A stretch of DNA of 64,000 nt. Source: Peteryoungia desertarenae (GTDB lineage Bacteria > Pseudomonadota > Alphaproteobacteria > Rhizobiales > Rhizobiaceae). The notes beneath the pieces are model-generated. The model was not told the origin of the DNA. It saw only the letters and a program-made list of their open reading frames with translations, and did no database searches. Where the stretch lies: contig NZ_CP058351.1 in assembly GCF_005860795.2 (NCBI RefSeq), positions 558,001 through 622,000 on the forward strand. The letters are read 5' to 3'. Shown one piece after another: positions 31,927-40,754 of the stretch; positions within the stretch are counted from its first letter, which is position 1; each line of letters begins with the position of its first letter. The position numbers and the translations under genes are program-made.

Positions 31927-34555
31927 CAATGATCCTCCTGATTTCGGGGCGACAGGAACCGCAATTGGTACCTGCCGACAGGGCCTCGCCCACCGCCTCG
32001 ACAGACATGCACCCAAGTGAGGCTGCCTGGGCAATCTGATTGGCTCCAACCCCGAAGCAAGCGCAGACGATAGCGCCGGGATCGGGCCTGTTTCGCCCCG
32101 GACGCCCGGCCAGAACGTCCTGATATTCAGTGGACTTGGAGATGTCTTTCATCAACTGGCTCGCCAGCCAGTCCCGGGAGGCGGAAACGGGCCGTCTATC
32201 GACATGGATCGCCGCAACAAGGTGTCCTGCTGAAGTAAAAGCGATCCGCACCTGCCCAGTTGCCTCATCGCGATAGTTCGCGACCTGCGCATCTTGCGCA
32301 ATTCCCAGAGCAGCACGCGCCCACTTTTCCCAATCCAATACGGACTGATCCAGGGCGAATTCCGTACGCCATCCATGTTCGGCCTTGCCAATTGCCCAGT
32401 AGCTGCATTCATCCAGCACTGGCTTGGCGATGCTCACTGCAAAACCATAGGCCTTGGCCTCGTATCGCGTGATGGCCACCCGGGCCTGTTTCAGTGCCGG
32501 TTGCCCGGATATCGGATCGACCAGTGGCGGGACGAGGGTATCAATACGTCCGAGAGATGACGTTTCCGCGGTCCAGTGCATGGGCACAAAAACCGAACCA
32601 CGCTGCTGCCGCTCTGTGATCAAGGCACGCAGCAGCACGCCTTTGTTGCTTCCACCGCGCACATCCACCAGATCAGCATCGGCAATGCCGACCTTTTCGG
32701 CATCAAGCGGATGAAGCTCGACAAAGGGTTCACCCATATGCGCCGAAAGCCGCGCACTTTTGCCGGTGCGCGTCATCGTGTGCCAGTGGTCCCGCACGCG
32801 TCCGCTATTGAGGATGAATTCCTGCTCGTTGGCATGATGTGCCGGCATGCTGGGCTTGACCGGCACGAGGCGAGCGCGATTGTCGCCATGATAAAACACG
32901 CCATCACCGAAGAAGCGTGTCTCGGAGGGCGCTGTCCCCGCCCGCTGCGGCCATTGAAAGGGCTGCAAGGCGTCATAGGCCTCGCTTGTCACAGCCTCCC
33001 AGGCGCCAATATCGAAGTCGCGCATGCCGTTATTTTCGAAAGCGGAAAGTGCCGCATGCTCGGCGAAGATCTGATGCGGTTCGCTATAGTCGAACGCCTC
33101 GCCAAACCCCATCCGCCTTGCCACTTCCGAGATCTGCCACCAGTCGGGACGCGCCTCTTCTGGCGCTGACAAAAAGGCGCGTTGCCTCGAAATACGCCTT
33201 TCCGAATTGGTCACCGTTCCGGATTTTTCGCCCCAACCCGTCGCGGGCAAGAGCACATGGGCAAGGCGAGCCGTATCGGTATGCGCCACAATGTCGGAAA
33301 CAACGACAAATGGGCAGGATCGGATTGCCTCTCGTACCCGGTCCGCATCCGGCATGGAGACGACAGGATTGGTCGACATGATCCAAAGGGACTTGATGCG
33401 GCCGTCGGCGACTGCATCAAACATGTCGACAGCCTTCAGACCTGGCCGTTGCGCTATGCTGGGAGCATTCCAGAACCGTTGAACGCGTTCGCGATCCGCT
33501 GCATTTTCGAGCGCCATATGAGCGGCCAGCATGTTGGAGAGCCCGCCGACTTCGCGCCCTCCCATCGCATTGGGCTGGCCCGTCAGCGAAAAGGGTCCCA
33601 TGCCGGGGCGACCGATCCTGCCTGTTGCCAGATGGCAGTTCAGGATAGCATTGACCTTGTCGGTGCCGCAGGAGGACTGGTTGATCCCCTGACTGTAGCA
33701 GGTGACAACTTTCTCGGTCTCCGCAAACAACCGGAAGAATTCCCGGAGCTGCATGGACGGCAGACCAGTGGCTTCAATCAGGTCAGCCATTGATAAATCA
33801 ACGGCGGCAAAGGCCTCGGCAAAGCCCGTCGTATGGCGTGCAATATAAGACTGGTCAATCGCTCCGGCCCGAACGAGGTGGGAAAACAATCCGGCAAAAA
33901 GCGCCACATCTGCGTCCGGACGAATGGCAAGGTGCAGGTCTGCAATATCTGTCGTTGAGGTGCGGCGAGGATCGATCACCACAACCTTCAGCCCTGGCCG
34001 ACGCGCCTTTGCAGAAGCGATGCGCTGATAGAGCACCGGATGACACCAGGCCGTGTTGGAGCCAGCCAGAACGATGAGATCGGCCAATTCCAGATCCTCA
34101 TAGCAACCCGGCACGGTATCGGCACCAAAAGCGCGTCGATGGCCGGCGACTGAGGACGCCATGCAGAGCCTTGAATTGGTGTCGATATTCGCTGACCCGA
34201 CGAAGCCTTTCATCAGCTTGTTGGCCACATAGTAGTCCTCGGTCAAAAGCTGACCGGAAACATAGAAGGCCACTGAATCCGGACCATAGGCATCAATCGC
34301 TGCTGAAAAGCGAGCGGCCACCAGATCAAGGGCATCGTCCCACCGGGCCCTTCGACCATCGATCATGGGGAAGAGCGCCCTGCCATCAAGGTCCAGTGTT
34401 TCGCCCAAAGCCGAACCCTTGGAGCAAAGTCGACCAAGATTGGCGGGATGTTCCGGATCGCCGCGCACGCTGACGGCACCTGCATCATCGACAGTCGCGA
34501 TCACCCCGCAGCCAACACCGCAATAGGGGCAGGTTGTGCGGGTTTCGCAAACCAT
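31898..34555 (-). CDS. nasA: assimilatory nitrate reductase catalytic subunit
   Basis: 885-aa molybdopterin enzyme reducing nitrate to nitrite in the cytoplasm. The N-terminal [4Fe-4S] ligands are C9, C12, C16 and C44. Mo-bis-MGD domains follow, with GSNTAWCHPV, CYSQGINQSSCGTDKVNAILN and LTGQPNAMGGREVGG, then the dinucleotide-binding domain with NSGRVRDHWHTMTRTG. The C-terminus adds a BFD-type [2Fe-2S] domain with VCACFGVG and GTNCGSCRPEI, as in bacterial NasA forms that take electrons directly. ATG 34555 is set by GGAG overlapping the nirD stop 4 bp upstream. Confidence 0.93.
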   Translation of the reverse strand: MVCETRTTCPYCGVGCGVIATVDDAGAVSVRGDPEHPANLGRLCSKGSALGETLDLDGRALFPMIDGRRARWDDALDLVAARFSAAIDAYGPDSVAFYVSGQLLTEDYYVANKLMKGFVGSANIDTNSRLCMASSVAGHRRAFGADTVPGCYEDLELADLIVLAGSNTAWCHPVLYQRIASAKARRPGLKVVVIDPRRTSTTDIADLHLAIRPDADVALFAGLFSHLVRAGAIDQSYIARHTTGFAEAFAAVDLSMADLIEATGLPSMQLREFFRLFAETEKVVTCYSQGINQSSCGTDKVNAILNCHLATGRIGRPGMGPFSLTGQPNAMGGREVGGLSNMLAAHMALENAADRERVQRFWNAPSIAQRPGLKAVDMFDAVADGRIKSLWIMSTNPVVSMPDADRVREAIRSCPFVVVSDIVAHTDTARLAHVLLPATGWGEKSGTVTNSERRISRQRAFLSAPEEARPDWWQISEVARRMGFGEAFDYSEPHQIFAEHAALSAFENNGMRDFDIGAWEAVTSEAYDALQPFQWPQRAGTAPSETRFFGDGVFYHGDNRARLVPVKPSMPAHHANEQEFILNSGRVRDHWHTMTRTGKSARLSAHMGEPFVELHPLDAEKVGIADADLVDVRGGSNKGVLLRALITERQQRGSVFVPMHWTAETSSLGRIDTLVPPLVDPISGQPALKQARVAITRYEAKAYGFAVSIAKPVLDECSYWAIGKAEHGWRTEFALDQSVLDWEKWARAALGIAQDAQVANYRDEATGQVRIAFTSAGHLVAAIHVDRRPVSASRDWLASQLMKDISKSTEYQDVLAGRPGRNRPDPGAIVCACFGVGANQIAQAASLGCMSVEAVGEALSAGTNCGSCRPEIRRIIDAHQPIAAE

Positions 34556-34559
34556 GGGC

Positions 34560-34889
34560 TTACTCCGCCGCCACAAGCAGGCGATCAAGCGCGATCGAGA
34601 GCTGGCCATCGATGTTTCGGATCGGGATGGTGCGCACCGCACCTTCGTCGGCGCCAAGCGCTTGTCCCGTCTCTAGCGAGATCACCCAGTTGTGCAGCGG
34701 GCAGGTGACGGAGGCGCCATGCACGATGCCTTGGCTCAGCGGACCGCCTTTGTGCGGGCAATGATCCTCGATCGCAAAGACCTGGTTTTCGGCGGTGCGG
34801 AAGACGCCAATCTTGCCCTGTGGCGTCTTCACGCAACGGGCACCGCGCAGGGGAATGTCGTCGATCGTGCCGATGGCGATCCAGTTCAT
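34560..34889 (-). CDS. nirD: nitrite reductase (NADH) small subunit
   Basis: 109-aa Rieske-like subunit of NirBD. Unlike enteric NirD, it keeps all Rieske ligands: C44 and H46 in DHCPHKGG and C63 and H66 in TCPLHNW. The ATG at 34889 has AGGAGC seven bases upstream; the frame runs further upstream only into the palindromic repeat. It lies 4 bp before nasA and 144 bp after nirB. It associates with NirB to reduce nitrite to ammonium. Confidence 0.92.
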   Translation of the reverse strand: MNWIAIGTIDDIPLRGARCVKTPQGKIGVFRTAENQVFAIEDHCPHKGGPLSQGIVHGASVTCPLHNWVISLETGQALGADEGAVRTIPIRNIDGQLSIALDRLLVAAE

Positions 34890-34917
34890 GGGGCATGCTC
34901 CTTGTTGTTCCACATTC

Positions 34918-35031
34918 ACCCTCCCCTTCATGGGGAGGGTCGGACCGAAGGTCCGGGGTGGGGTGATAAGCTGCAATGATGGATCACCCCACCCGCGCGT
35001 TCCGCGCGACCTCCCCCCTCAAGGGGGAGGT
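34918..35031. repeat. RIME-like palindrome cluster between nirB and nirD
   Basis: Five inverted repeats packed in 114 bp: ACCCTCCCC/GGGGAGGGT (34918-34926, 34932-34940), CGGACC/GGTCCG (34941-34946, 34950-34955), GGGTGGGGTGAT and its complement (34956-34967, 34983-34994), CGCGCG/CGCGCG (34994-34999, 35003-35008) and ACCTCCCCC/GGGGGAGGT (35009-35017, 35023-35031). Composition and build recall the rhizobial RIME intergenic element. It interrupts an otherwise tight operon. Confidence 0.75.
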
Positions 35032-35033
35032 GC

Positions 35034-37481
35034 TCACTCCGCCGCCGCTGAAAACCCGACGGTCGCCATGGGCTTGAACTCGTGCTTGTCCTTGCCGGAC
35101 ACGCGCTCCGACCAGGGATCCACCTGGGCAAACTTCTGGGAAAACACGAAGCGTTCGTAATAGGCACGGCGCTTGTCATGGTCCTCCATGATCTGGCGGC
35201 GGATCTCGTCATGGCCGATGCGTTTTGCCCATTTATAGATGCGTTCCAGATAGCGGCCCTGCTCGCGATACATCTGGGTAAGCGCCACGATATGCTCCAG
35301 CGCCTCGTCCTCGGTCTTAACCAGACCCAGGACGTCCGTGCCCTTGATGTCGAGGCCGGCGGCTCCGGCGAAATGGATCTCGAAGCCGGAATCGACGCAG
35401 ATCACGCCGATGTCCTTGCAGGTTGCCTCCGCGCAGTTGCGCGGACACCCCGATACCGCAAGCTTGAGCTTGGCCGGGGTCCAGGAGCCCCACATGAACT
35501 TTTCGATGCGGATGCCAAGACCGGTCGAATCCTGCGTGCCGAACCGGCACCAGTCGGAGCCGACACAGGTCTTCACGGTTCTCAATCCTTTTGCGTAAGC
35601 CTGACCTGACACAAAGCCGGCCTTGCCGAGATCGGCCCAGACGGCGGGGAGATCCTCCTTCTCGATGCCGAGCAGGTCGATGCGCTGGCCACCGGTGACC
35701 TTCACCATCGGGATCTCGAACTTGTCGACGACATCGGCAATCGCGCGCAGTTCGGCGGCACTGGTCACGCCGCCCCACATGCGCGGCACGACCGAATAGG
35801 TTCCATCCTTCTGGATATTGGCATGCACGCGCTCATTGATGAAGCGTGACTGATAGTCATCGGCATATTCGTCGGGCCAGTCACAGACGAGGTAGTAGTT
35901 CAGCGCCGGGCGGCATTTGGCGCAGCCGCAGGAGGTTTTCCATTCGAGCTCCTGCATGACGGCGGGAATGGTCTTCAGCCCCTTGGCCTTGATCAGGCGA
36001 CGCACATCGTCATGGCCAAGCTCGGTACAGGTGCACATGGGCGTGACGGCTGCAGGATTATAGGCATCGCCGAGTGTCAGCACCATCAGCTGCTCGACCA
36101 GACCCGTGCAATTGCCGCAGGAGGCGGAGGCCTTCGTGTGGGCGCGCACGCCATCCAGCGTCGTCAGGCCCTTGCCCGTGATCGCCGCGGTGATCTTGCC
36201 CTTGCAGACGCCGTTGCAGCCGCAGATTTCCGCATCATCCGGCAAGGCTGCAACGGCCGCCATAGGGTCCAGCGGAGACCCTCCCTGGTAGGACTGACCG
36301 AAAATCAGGGTGTCCCGCATGGCGGAGATATCGGTCTGCTTCTTCAGGAGATCGAAGAACCACGAACCATCGGCGGTTTCTCCATAGAGCACCGCGCCGA
36401 TGATCCGGTTGTCTTTGAGCACGAGGCGTTTGTAGATGCCGGCACTCGCGTCACGCAGCACGATCTCCTCGCGATCCGGTGCCTCGGCGAAATCGCCGGC
36501 GGAAAAGAGATTGATGCCGGTGACCTTGAGCTTCGTGTTGACGACCGAGCCGTGATACTCGGCATTGCCGCCGGTCAAGCGATCGGCCAGCACACGGGCT
36601 GCCTCATAAAGCGGTGCGACAAGGCCATAGCAGACACCGCGATGTTCGGCGCATTCACCCAGAGCAAAAACGGATGCATCCGAGGTCATCATGCCGTCAT
36701 CGACGACGATACCCCTGTTCACGGCAAGGCCCGCATCCTTGGCCAGTTGCGCTGCCGGTCTTATACCGACAGCCATGACCACCATGTCACCGGAGATCAC
36801 CCGACCGTCTTCCAGTTCGATCCCTTCCACCTTGTCGTGACCGATGATCTGCTTGGTATTGGCCTTGGTGATGATCTCGATGCCGCGCTCCGCAAGCGCC
36901 TTTTCGAGGAGATAGGCCGCTGCTGGATCGAGCTGGCGCTCCATGATCGTCGGCATCAGGTGGATGACGGTCACATCCATGCCCTGGCGCTTGAGGCCAT
37001 AGGCGGCTTCAAGGCCCAGCAGTCCGGCGCCGATGACGATCGCGCGGCCCTTGCCTTCGGCGATCTTGAGCATCTTCTCGACATCGTCGAGATCGCGATA
37101 GGCAAGAACCCCCGGCAATTGATGGCCGGGAACGGGGATAATGAAGGGCAGCGATCCTGTGGCGATGACCAGCTTGTCATAGGACGAAGTGATCCCGTTT
37201 GCCGAGGTCACGACCTTCTTCTGCCGATCGATCCCCGTGATACGGGCGCCCTTGTGCAACGTGACGCCATGCCTTGCGTACCAGGCATCGTCATGGATGA
37301 TGATGTCGTCATAGGACTTCTCTCCCGACAATAGGGGAGAGAGCATGATGCGGTCGTAATTGACACGCGGTTCGGCGTTGAAGATCGTGACGTCGAAAAG
37401 GCCGGGGGCCTTTTCAAAAAGTTCTTCCAGCATGCGTCCCGGCGCCATGCCATTGCCGATGATGACCAGCTTTTCCGCCAT
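35034..37481 (-). CDS. nirB: nitrite reductase (NADH) large subunit
   Basis: 815-aa siroheme enzyme. Order of domains: FAD/NAD(P)-binding reductase (IIGNGMAPGRMLEEL at the start, VIGAGLLGLEAAYGLKRQG), one or two BFD-type [2Fe-2S] modules (CGCNGVCKGKI, CGNCTGLV), then the nitrite/sulfite reductase half-domain and the siroheme-4Fe4S site with TCVGSDWCRFGTQDS and SGCPRNCAEATC. The ATG at 37481 follows GGAGTGACGTCC and is 5 bp after nrtC. It reduces nitrite to ammonium with NADH in the cytoplasm. Confidence 0.94.
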   Translation of the reverse strand: MAEKLVIIGNGMAPGRMLEELFEKAPGLFDVTIFNAEPRVNYDRIMLSPLLSGEKSYDDIIIHDDAWYARHGVTLHKGARITGIDRQKKVVTSANGITSSYDKLVIATGSLPFIIPVPGHQLPGVLAYRDLDDVEKMLKIAEGKGRAIVIGAGLLGLEAAYGLKRQGMDVTVIHLMPTIMERQLDPAAAYLLEKALAERGIEIITKANTKQIIGHDKVEGIELEDGRVISGDMVVMAVGIRPAAQLAKDAGLAVNRGIVVDDGMMTSDASVFALGECAEHRGVCYGLVAPLYEAARVLADRLTGGNAEYHGSVVNTKLKVTGINLFSAGDFAEAPDREEIVLRDASAGIYKRLVLKDNRIIGAVLYGETADGSWFFDLLKKQTDISAMRDTLIFGQSYQGGSPLDPMAAVAALPDDAEICGCNGVCKGKITAAITGKGLTTLDGVRAHTKASASCGNCTGLVEQLMVLTLGDAYNPAAVTPMCTCTELGHDDVRRLIKAKGLKTIPAVMQELEWKTSCGCAKCRPALNYYLVCDWPDEYADDYQSRFINERVHANIQKDGTYSVVPRMWGGVTSAAELRAIADVVDKFEIPMVKVTGGQRIDLLGIEKEDLPAVWADLGKAGFVSGQAYAKGLRTVKTCVGSDWCRFGTQDSTGLGIRIEKFMWGSWTPAKLKLAVSGCPRNCAEATCKDIGVICVDSGFEIHFAGAAGLDIKGTDVLGLVKTEDEALEHIVALTQMYREQGRYLERIYKWAKRIGHDEIRRQIMEDHDKRRAYYERFVFSQKFAQVDPWSERVSGKDKHEFKPMATVGFSAAAE

Positions 37482-37486
37482 GGACG

Positions 37487-38287
37487 TCACTCCGCAGCTT
37501 CGACGAAACGATGCCGCTCGTAGAGGAATTTGAGCACGGCCTCGCGGCATTTCAGATAGGTTCGGTCAGAGGCAAGCTCGATCCGGTGACGGGGTCTGGC
37601 GATCGGAACATCCAGAACTTCGCCGATCCTGGCAGCCGGTCCATTGGTCATCATCACGATCCGGTCCGAAAGCAGTACCGCCTCGTCGACGTCATGGGTG
37701 ATCATGATCATCGTATTGCCGAGCCGCGCATGGATCTCCATCACAGCATCCTGGAGATGGGCCCGCGTCAGGGCGTCAAGCGCCCCGAAGGGCTCATCGA
37801 GCAACAGAACCTTGGGCTCCATGGAGAGCGCACGGGCGATGCCGACGCGTTGCTTCATGCCTCCGGATATCTCGGAGGGGCGCTTGTCGCGGGCATGCCC
37901 CATCTGAACCAGATCCAGATTGTGCATGACCCAGTCATGCTGCTCGGCCTTGCTCTTCTTGCCACGGGAGACCTTGGAAACGGCAAGGTTGATGTTTTCG
38001 TAGACGGTGAGCCAGGGCAATAGCGAATGGTTCTGGAAGACGACGGCGCGCTCTGGTCCCGGCGCATCCACATGTTTGCCATCAAGAAACACGGCACCTG
38101 CCGTAACATCAATCAAGCCTGCGATGATGTTCAGCACAGTGGATTTGCCGCAGCCGGAATGTCCGATCACGGAGATGAATTCGCCCTTTTCGACGCCGAG
38201 CGAGATCTGCTTCAAGACCTCGCTTTTCGTGCCGTTGCGTTCAAAGGTCTTGTCGATGAATTCGAGCGAGAGATAGGGTTGTACCAT
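37487..38287 (-). CDS. nrtC: nitrate ABC transporter ATP-binding protein
   Basis: 266-aa ATPase of the nitrate/taurine/sulfonate group. Walker A GHSGCGKST at residues 42-50, signature ISGGMKQRVGIARAL and Walker B VLLLDEPFGALDALT are all present. It lacks the C-terminal NrtA-like regulatory domain of cyanobacterial NrtC, so it resembles NrtD/NasD forms. ATG 38287 has GAGGAGAACC upstream; 11 bp separate it from nrtB. Confidence 0.92.
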   Translation of the reverse strand: MVQPYLSLEFIDKTFERNGTKSEVLKQISLGVEKGEFISVIGHSGCGKSTVLNIIAGLIDVTAGAVFLDGKHVDAPGPERAVVFQNHSLLPWLTVYENINLAVSKVSRGKKSKAEQHDWVMHNLDLVQMGHARDKRPSEISGGMKQRVGIARALSMEPKVLLLDEPFGALDALTRAHLQDAVMEIHARLGNTMIMITHDVDEAVLLSDRIVMMTNGPAARIGEVLDVPIARPRHRIELASDRTYLKCREAVLKFLYERHRFVEAAE

Positions 38288-38298
38288 GGTGGTTCTCC

Positions 38299-39195
38299 TC
38301 AGGCGTTGGCGGTGCCACGGGTGACAAGACGGCCGATAAAGGCAATGAAGCGGTCGAGGAGGAAGCCGACGACGCCGACATAGATCAGCGCGACGATGAT
38401 GTCGCTGATCAGGGACGAGTTCCAGGCATCCCAGATGAAGAAGCCGATGCCGACGCCGCCGATCAGCATTTCGGCTGCAACGATGGCGAGCCAGGAAAGA
38501 CCGATCCCGATCCTGAGACCGGTGAAGATATAGGGTGCTGCTGCCGGCAGCATGATCTTGGCAAAGTATTCCAGGCCGTTGAGGCGCAGAACCCTGGCGA
38601 CGTTCTGATAGTCCTGTGGAATGTTGCGGATCCCGACGGCAGTGTTGATGATGATCGGCCAGATCGCGGTAATGAAGATCACGAAGATTGCCGATGGTGT
38701 GCCATCCCGGAATGCAGCCAGCGACAATGGCAGCCAGGCAAGCGGCGGAACCGTGCGCAGCACCTGAAAGATCGGGTCCAGTCCACGCATGGCCCACTGG
38801 CTCTGTCCCACCAGGACACCGAGCGCTATGCCGGCAATGGCCGCCATGAAATAGCCGATGGCCACACGCTCGACACTGGCCAGAATGTGCCAGAACATGC
38901 CCTGGTCAATCCCTTGTCCCACATAGAAGGGATCAATAATGATGGCCCAGCTTTCTGTGATCACACGGGAGGGAGAAGGCAGGCTCGCGGTCGGTGAGGA
39001 ACAGATCACCTCCCATATCAAAAGCATGATGGTCAGGGTCACCAGCGGAGGCAGCACCGGGATAGTGACCTGCCGGATCGACTGAATGATGCGCGACCAG
39101 ACCGGGGTGGTTCGAACCGGTGGGGTGAACGACACTATGCTGGCAGCTGTGGTTGCTTGATGATCAGGCTTGCGGTTGAGTTGGGTGACGGCCAT
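38299..39195 (-). CDS. nrtB: nitrate ABC transporter permease
   Basis: 298-aa inner-membrane permease of the BPD_transp_1 superfamily, NrtB/SsuC type. A polar N-terminus of 40 residues is followed by hydrophobic helices; GIALGVLVGQSQWAMRGLDP and the EAA-like loop ARVLRLNGLEYFAKIMLPAA are visible. CAGGAGGAGATCGGC precedes ATG 39195. It lies between nrtA and nrtC and forms the pore. Confidence 0.92.
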   Translation of the reverse strand: MAVTQLNRKPDHQATTAASIVSFTPPVRTTPVWSRIIQSIRQVTIPVLPPLVTLTIMLLIWEVICSSPTASLPSPSRVITESWAIIIDPFYVGQGIDQGMFWHILASVERVAIGYFMAAIAGIALGVLVGQSQWAMRGLDPIFQVLRTVPPLAWLPLSLAAFRDGTPSAIFVIFITAIWPIIINTAVGIRNIPQDYQNVARVLRLNGLEYFAKIMLPAAAPYIFTGLRIGIGLSWLAIVAAEMLIGGVGIGFFIWDAWNSSLISDIIVALIYVGVVGFLLDRFIAFIGRLVTRGTANA

Positions 39196-39240
39196 GCCGA
39201 TCTCCTCCTGTTGAAGTATCAGTCTACGGAAAGACGGAGT

Positions 39241-39263
39241 GCCGGGGTCGTCACGACCCCGGC
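39241..39263 (-). promoter_or_regulatory. strong hairpin between nrtA and nrtB
   Basis: GCCGGGGTCG (39241-39250) pairs perfectly with CGACCCCGGC (39254-39263) around a 3-nt loop, 12 bp after the nrtA stop. No U-tract follows. A 3'-stabilising or partly terminating hairpin that favours nrtA over nrtB fits best. Confidence 0.6.
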
Positions 39264-39275
39264 GGCTCTCGGCAT

Positions 39276-40565
39276 TCAGGCCATACGGGTGATACCGAGG
39301 CTCTTGAGATAGGCCTCTGGATTCTCCGGATCGAAGACCTTGCCGTCGAAGAAGGTCTCGATGCCGCGCGAGGTGGAGGTTGGAATGTCGCTCACGCCAA
39401 GGGTGGTCGCCGCCTCCCGCCACAAGTCCTCGCGATTGACCTTGGAGATCAGCGCTTTCATGTCCATATCTGCGGGCAATTTGCCCCAGCGGACGTTCTC
39501 GGTAAGGAACCACAGGTCATGGCTCTGATAGGGATAGGAGGCGTTGTTTGCCCAGTATTTCATGATATGCGGGCTGGATTCGACGACCTTGCCGGTGCCA
39601 TAGTCGAATTTGCCCTTCATCCGGTCGACGACATCATTGAAAGGTGCATTGATCCAGTTGCGGCGCGCGCAGATTTCGGCAACTTCCTCCCGGTTCGCCA
39701 TGTCCTCACACCACATCTGTGCCTCCATGACGGCCATCAGAAGTGCCATGGTGGCCTTCGGATATTTCTCGACATAATCGGTACGCAGGGCGAAGGCCTT
39801 TTCCGGATGGTTGTTCCAGAGCTCACCAGTGGTCAGAGCCGTGTAGCCGATCTTCTGGTTAATCAACTGCTCGTTCCAGGGTTCGCAGACACAGAAGCAA
39901 TCCATTGTGCCGACTTTCATATTGGCGACCATCTGGGCCGGCGGAACGACAATCGTCTGGATATCGGCATCCGGATCGATTCCGCCGGCTGCGAGCCAGT
40001 AGCGGATCCACAGATCATGGGTACCGCCGGGGAAGGTCATGGCAGCCTTGACCTCCTTGCCAGACGCCTTCTTTGCTTCAAGGGCCGTCTTGAAGGGTGC
40101 CGTATCCACGCCGAGCTTAAGATCGATATATTCCTGCCCAACCGAGATACACTGACCATCGAGATTAAGTCGGGCCAGGATTGACATGGGTGTCGGCTGA
40201 TTGTTCTGCGTGACCGTACCGGCTGTGATCAGATAGGGCATCGGGGTCAGAATATGACCGCCATCGATCCCGTTCCCTTCAGATCCAAGCACCACATTGT
40301 CGCGCGTCGTGCCCCAGGACGCCTGCTTGACCACCTCCACATCGGGCATTCCGTATTTGGCAAATATGCCCTTCTCCTTCGCAACGAAAAGCGGAGCGGC
40401 ATCCGTCAGGGCAATGAAGCCAAGGACGGCCTTGGTGGTTTCCGGACCTGCCCCTTGTGCGAAGGCTCCCGATGGGAAGGCCGTCTTCACGGCACCTACC
40501 AAAGCGGCCGCTGCAGAGGTCTTCAATACCTGGCGGCGGGTGATGCTGCTGTTGTTCCTGATCAT
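39276..40565 (-). CDS. nrtA: nitrate ABC transporter substrate-binding protein (Tat signal)
   Basis: 429-aa nitrate/nitrite-binding protein exported to the periplasm. The N-terminus has a twin-arginine motif ITRRQVLK (R10, R11) followed by a hydrophobic alanine-rich stretch ending GAFAQ. Family segments are VLGFIALTDAAPLFVAKEKG, GIDGGHILTPMPYLITAG, FPGGTHDLWIRYWLAAGGID and FCVCEPWNEQLI. ATG 40565 has AGGGGAACC upstream. It is the first gene of a nine-to-ten-kilobase nitrate operon, downstream of a 180-nt leader with regulatory hairpins. Confidence 0.94.
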   Translation of the reverse strand: MIRNNSSITRRQVLKTSAAAALVGAVKTAFPSGAFAQGAGPETTKAVLGFIALTDAAPLFVAKEKGIFAKYGMPDVEVVKQASWGTTRDNVVLGSEGNGIDGGHILTPMPYLITAGTVTQNNQPTPMSILARLNLDGQCISVGQEYIDLKLGVDTAPFKTALEAKKASGKEVKAAMTFPGGTHDLWIRYWLAAGGIDPDADIQTIVVPPAQMVANMKVGTMDCFCVCEPWNEQLINQKIGYTALTTGELWNNHPEKAFALRTDYVEKYPKATMALLMAVMEAQMWCEDMANREEVAEICARRNWINAPFNDVVDRMKGKFDYGTGKVVESSPHIMKYWANNASYPYQSHDLWFLTENVRWGKLPADMDMKALISKVNREDLWREAATTLGVSDIPTSTSRGIETFFDGKVFDPENPEAYLKSLGITRMA

Positions 40566-40609
40566 GCGCGGTTCCCCTGTTTCTTGGTCTGAGGCTGAAA
40601 TGCGGGCAC

Positions 40610-40683
40610 AAAAAAACGTCGCCAGGCGCTTGCACATTCTGGAAGGCCAAAGGGCATCCGAGACTGCAAAAGCCGTGCGACGT
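40610..40683 (-). terminator. leader terminator before nrtA (antitermination target)
   Basis: On the minus strand, GACGTCGC-type sequence (40677-40683) pairs with its 7-bp complement (40616-40622), with inner pairing between CTTTTGCA and TGCAAG. A run of seven Ts follows at once (40610-40616). This is an intrinsic terminator about 45 nt before the nrtA start, just where a NasT-controlled leader needs one. Confidence 0.75.
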
Positions 40684-40695
40684 CGATGTCTTTGA

Positions 40696-40740
40696 GGAGC
40701 GCCTTTGTTGCACCCCGATAAACGGGTCGTCGTTGACCCG
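40696..40740 (-). promoter_or_regulatory. ANTAR-type leader hairpins (NasT target)
   Basis: Hairpin 1 (40723-40740) is CGGGTC-AACGAC-GACCCG: a perfect 6-bp stem with a six-base loop having A at position 1 and G at position 4, the pattern recognised by ANTAR proteins. Hairpin 2 (40696-40716) has a 7-bp stem GGGGUGC/GCGCUCC, but a 7-nt loop AACAAAG that does not match the rule. Six bases separate them. NasT, encoded upstream, has an ANTAR domain. Confidence 0.7.
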
Positions 40741-40754
40741 GATAATTTTAGACA

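Noticed and set aside
36012..37334. 440-codon plus-strand open frame
   Set aside because: Antisense to nirB, no family features.
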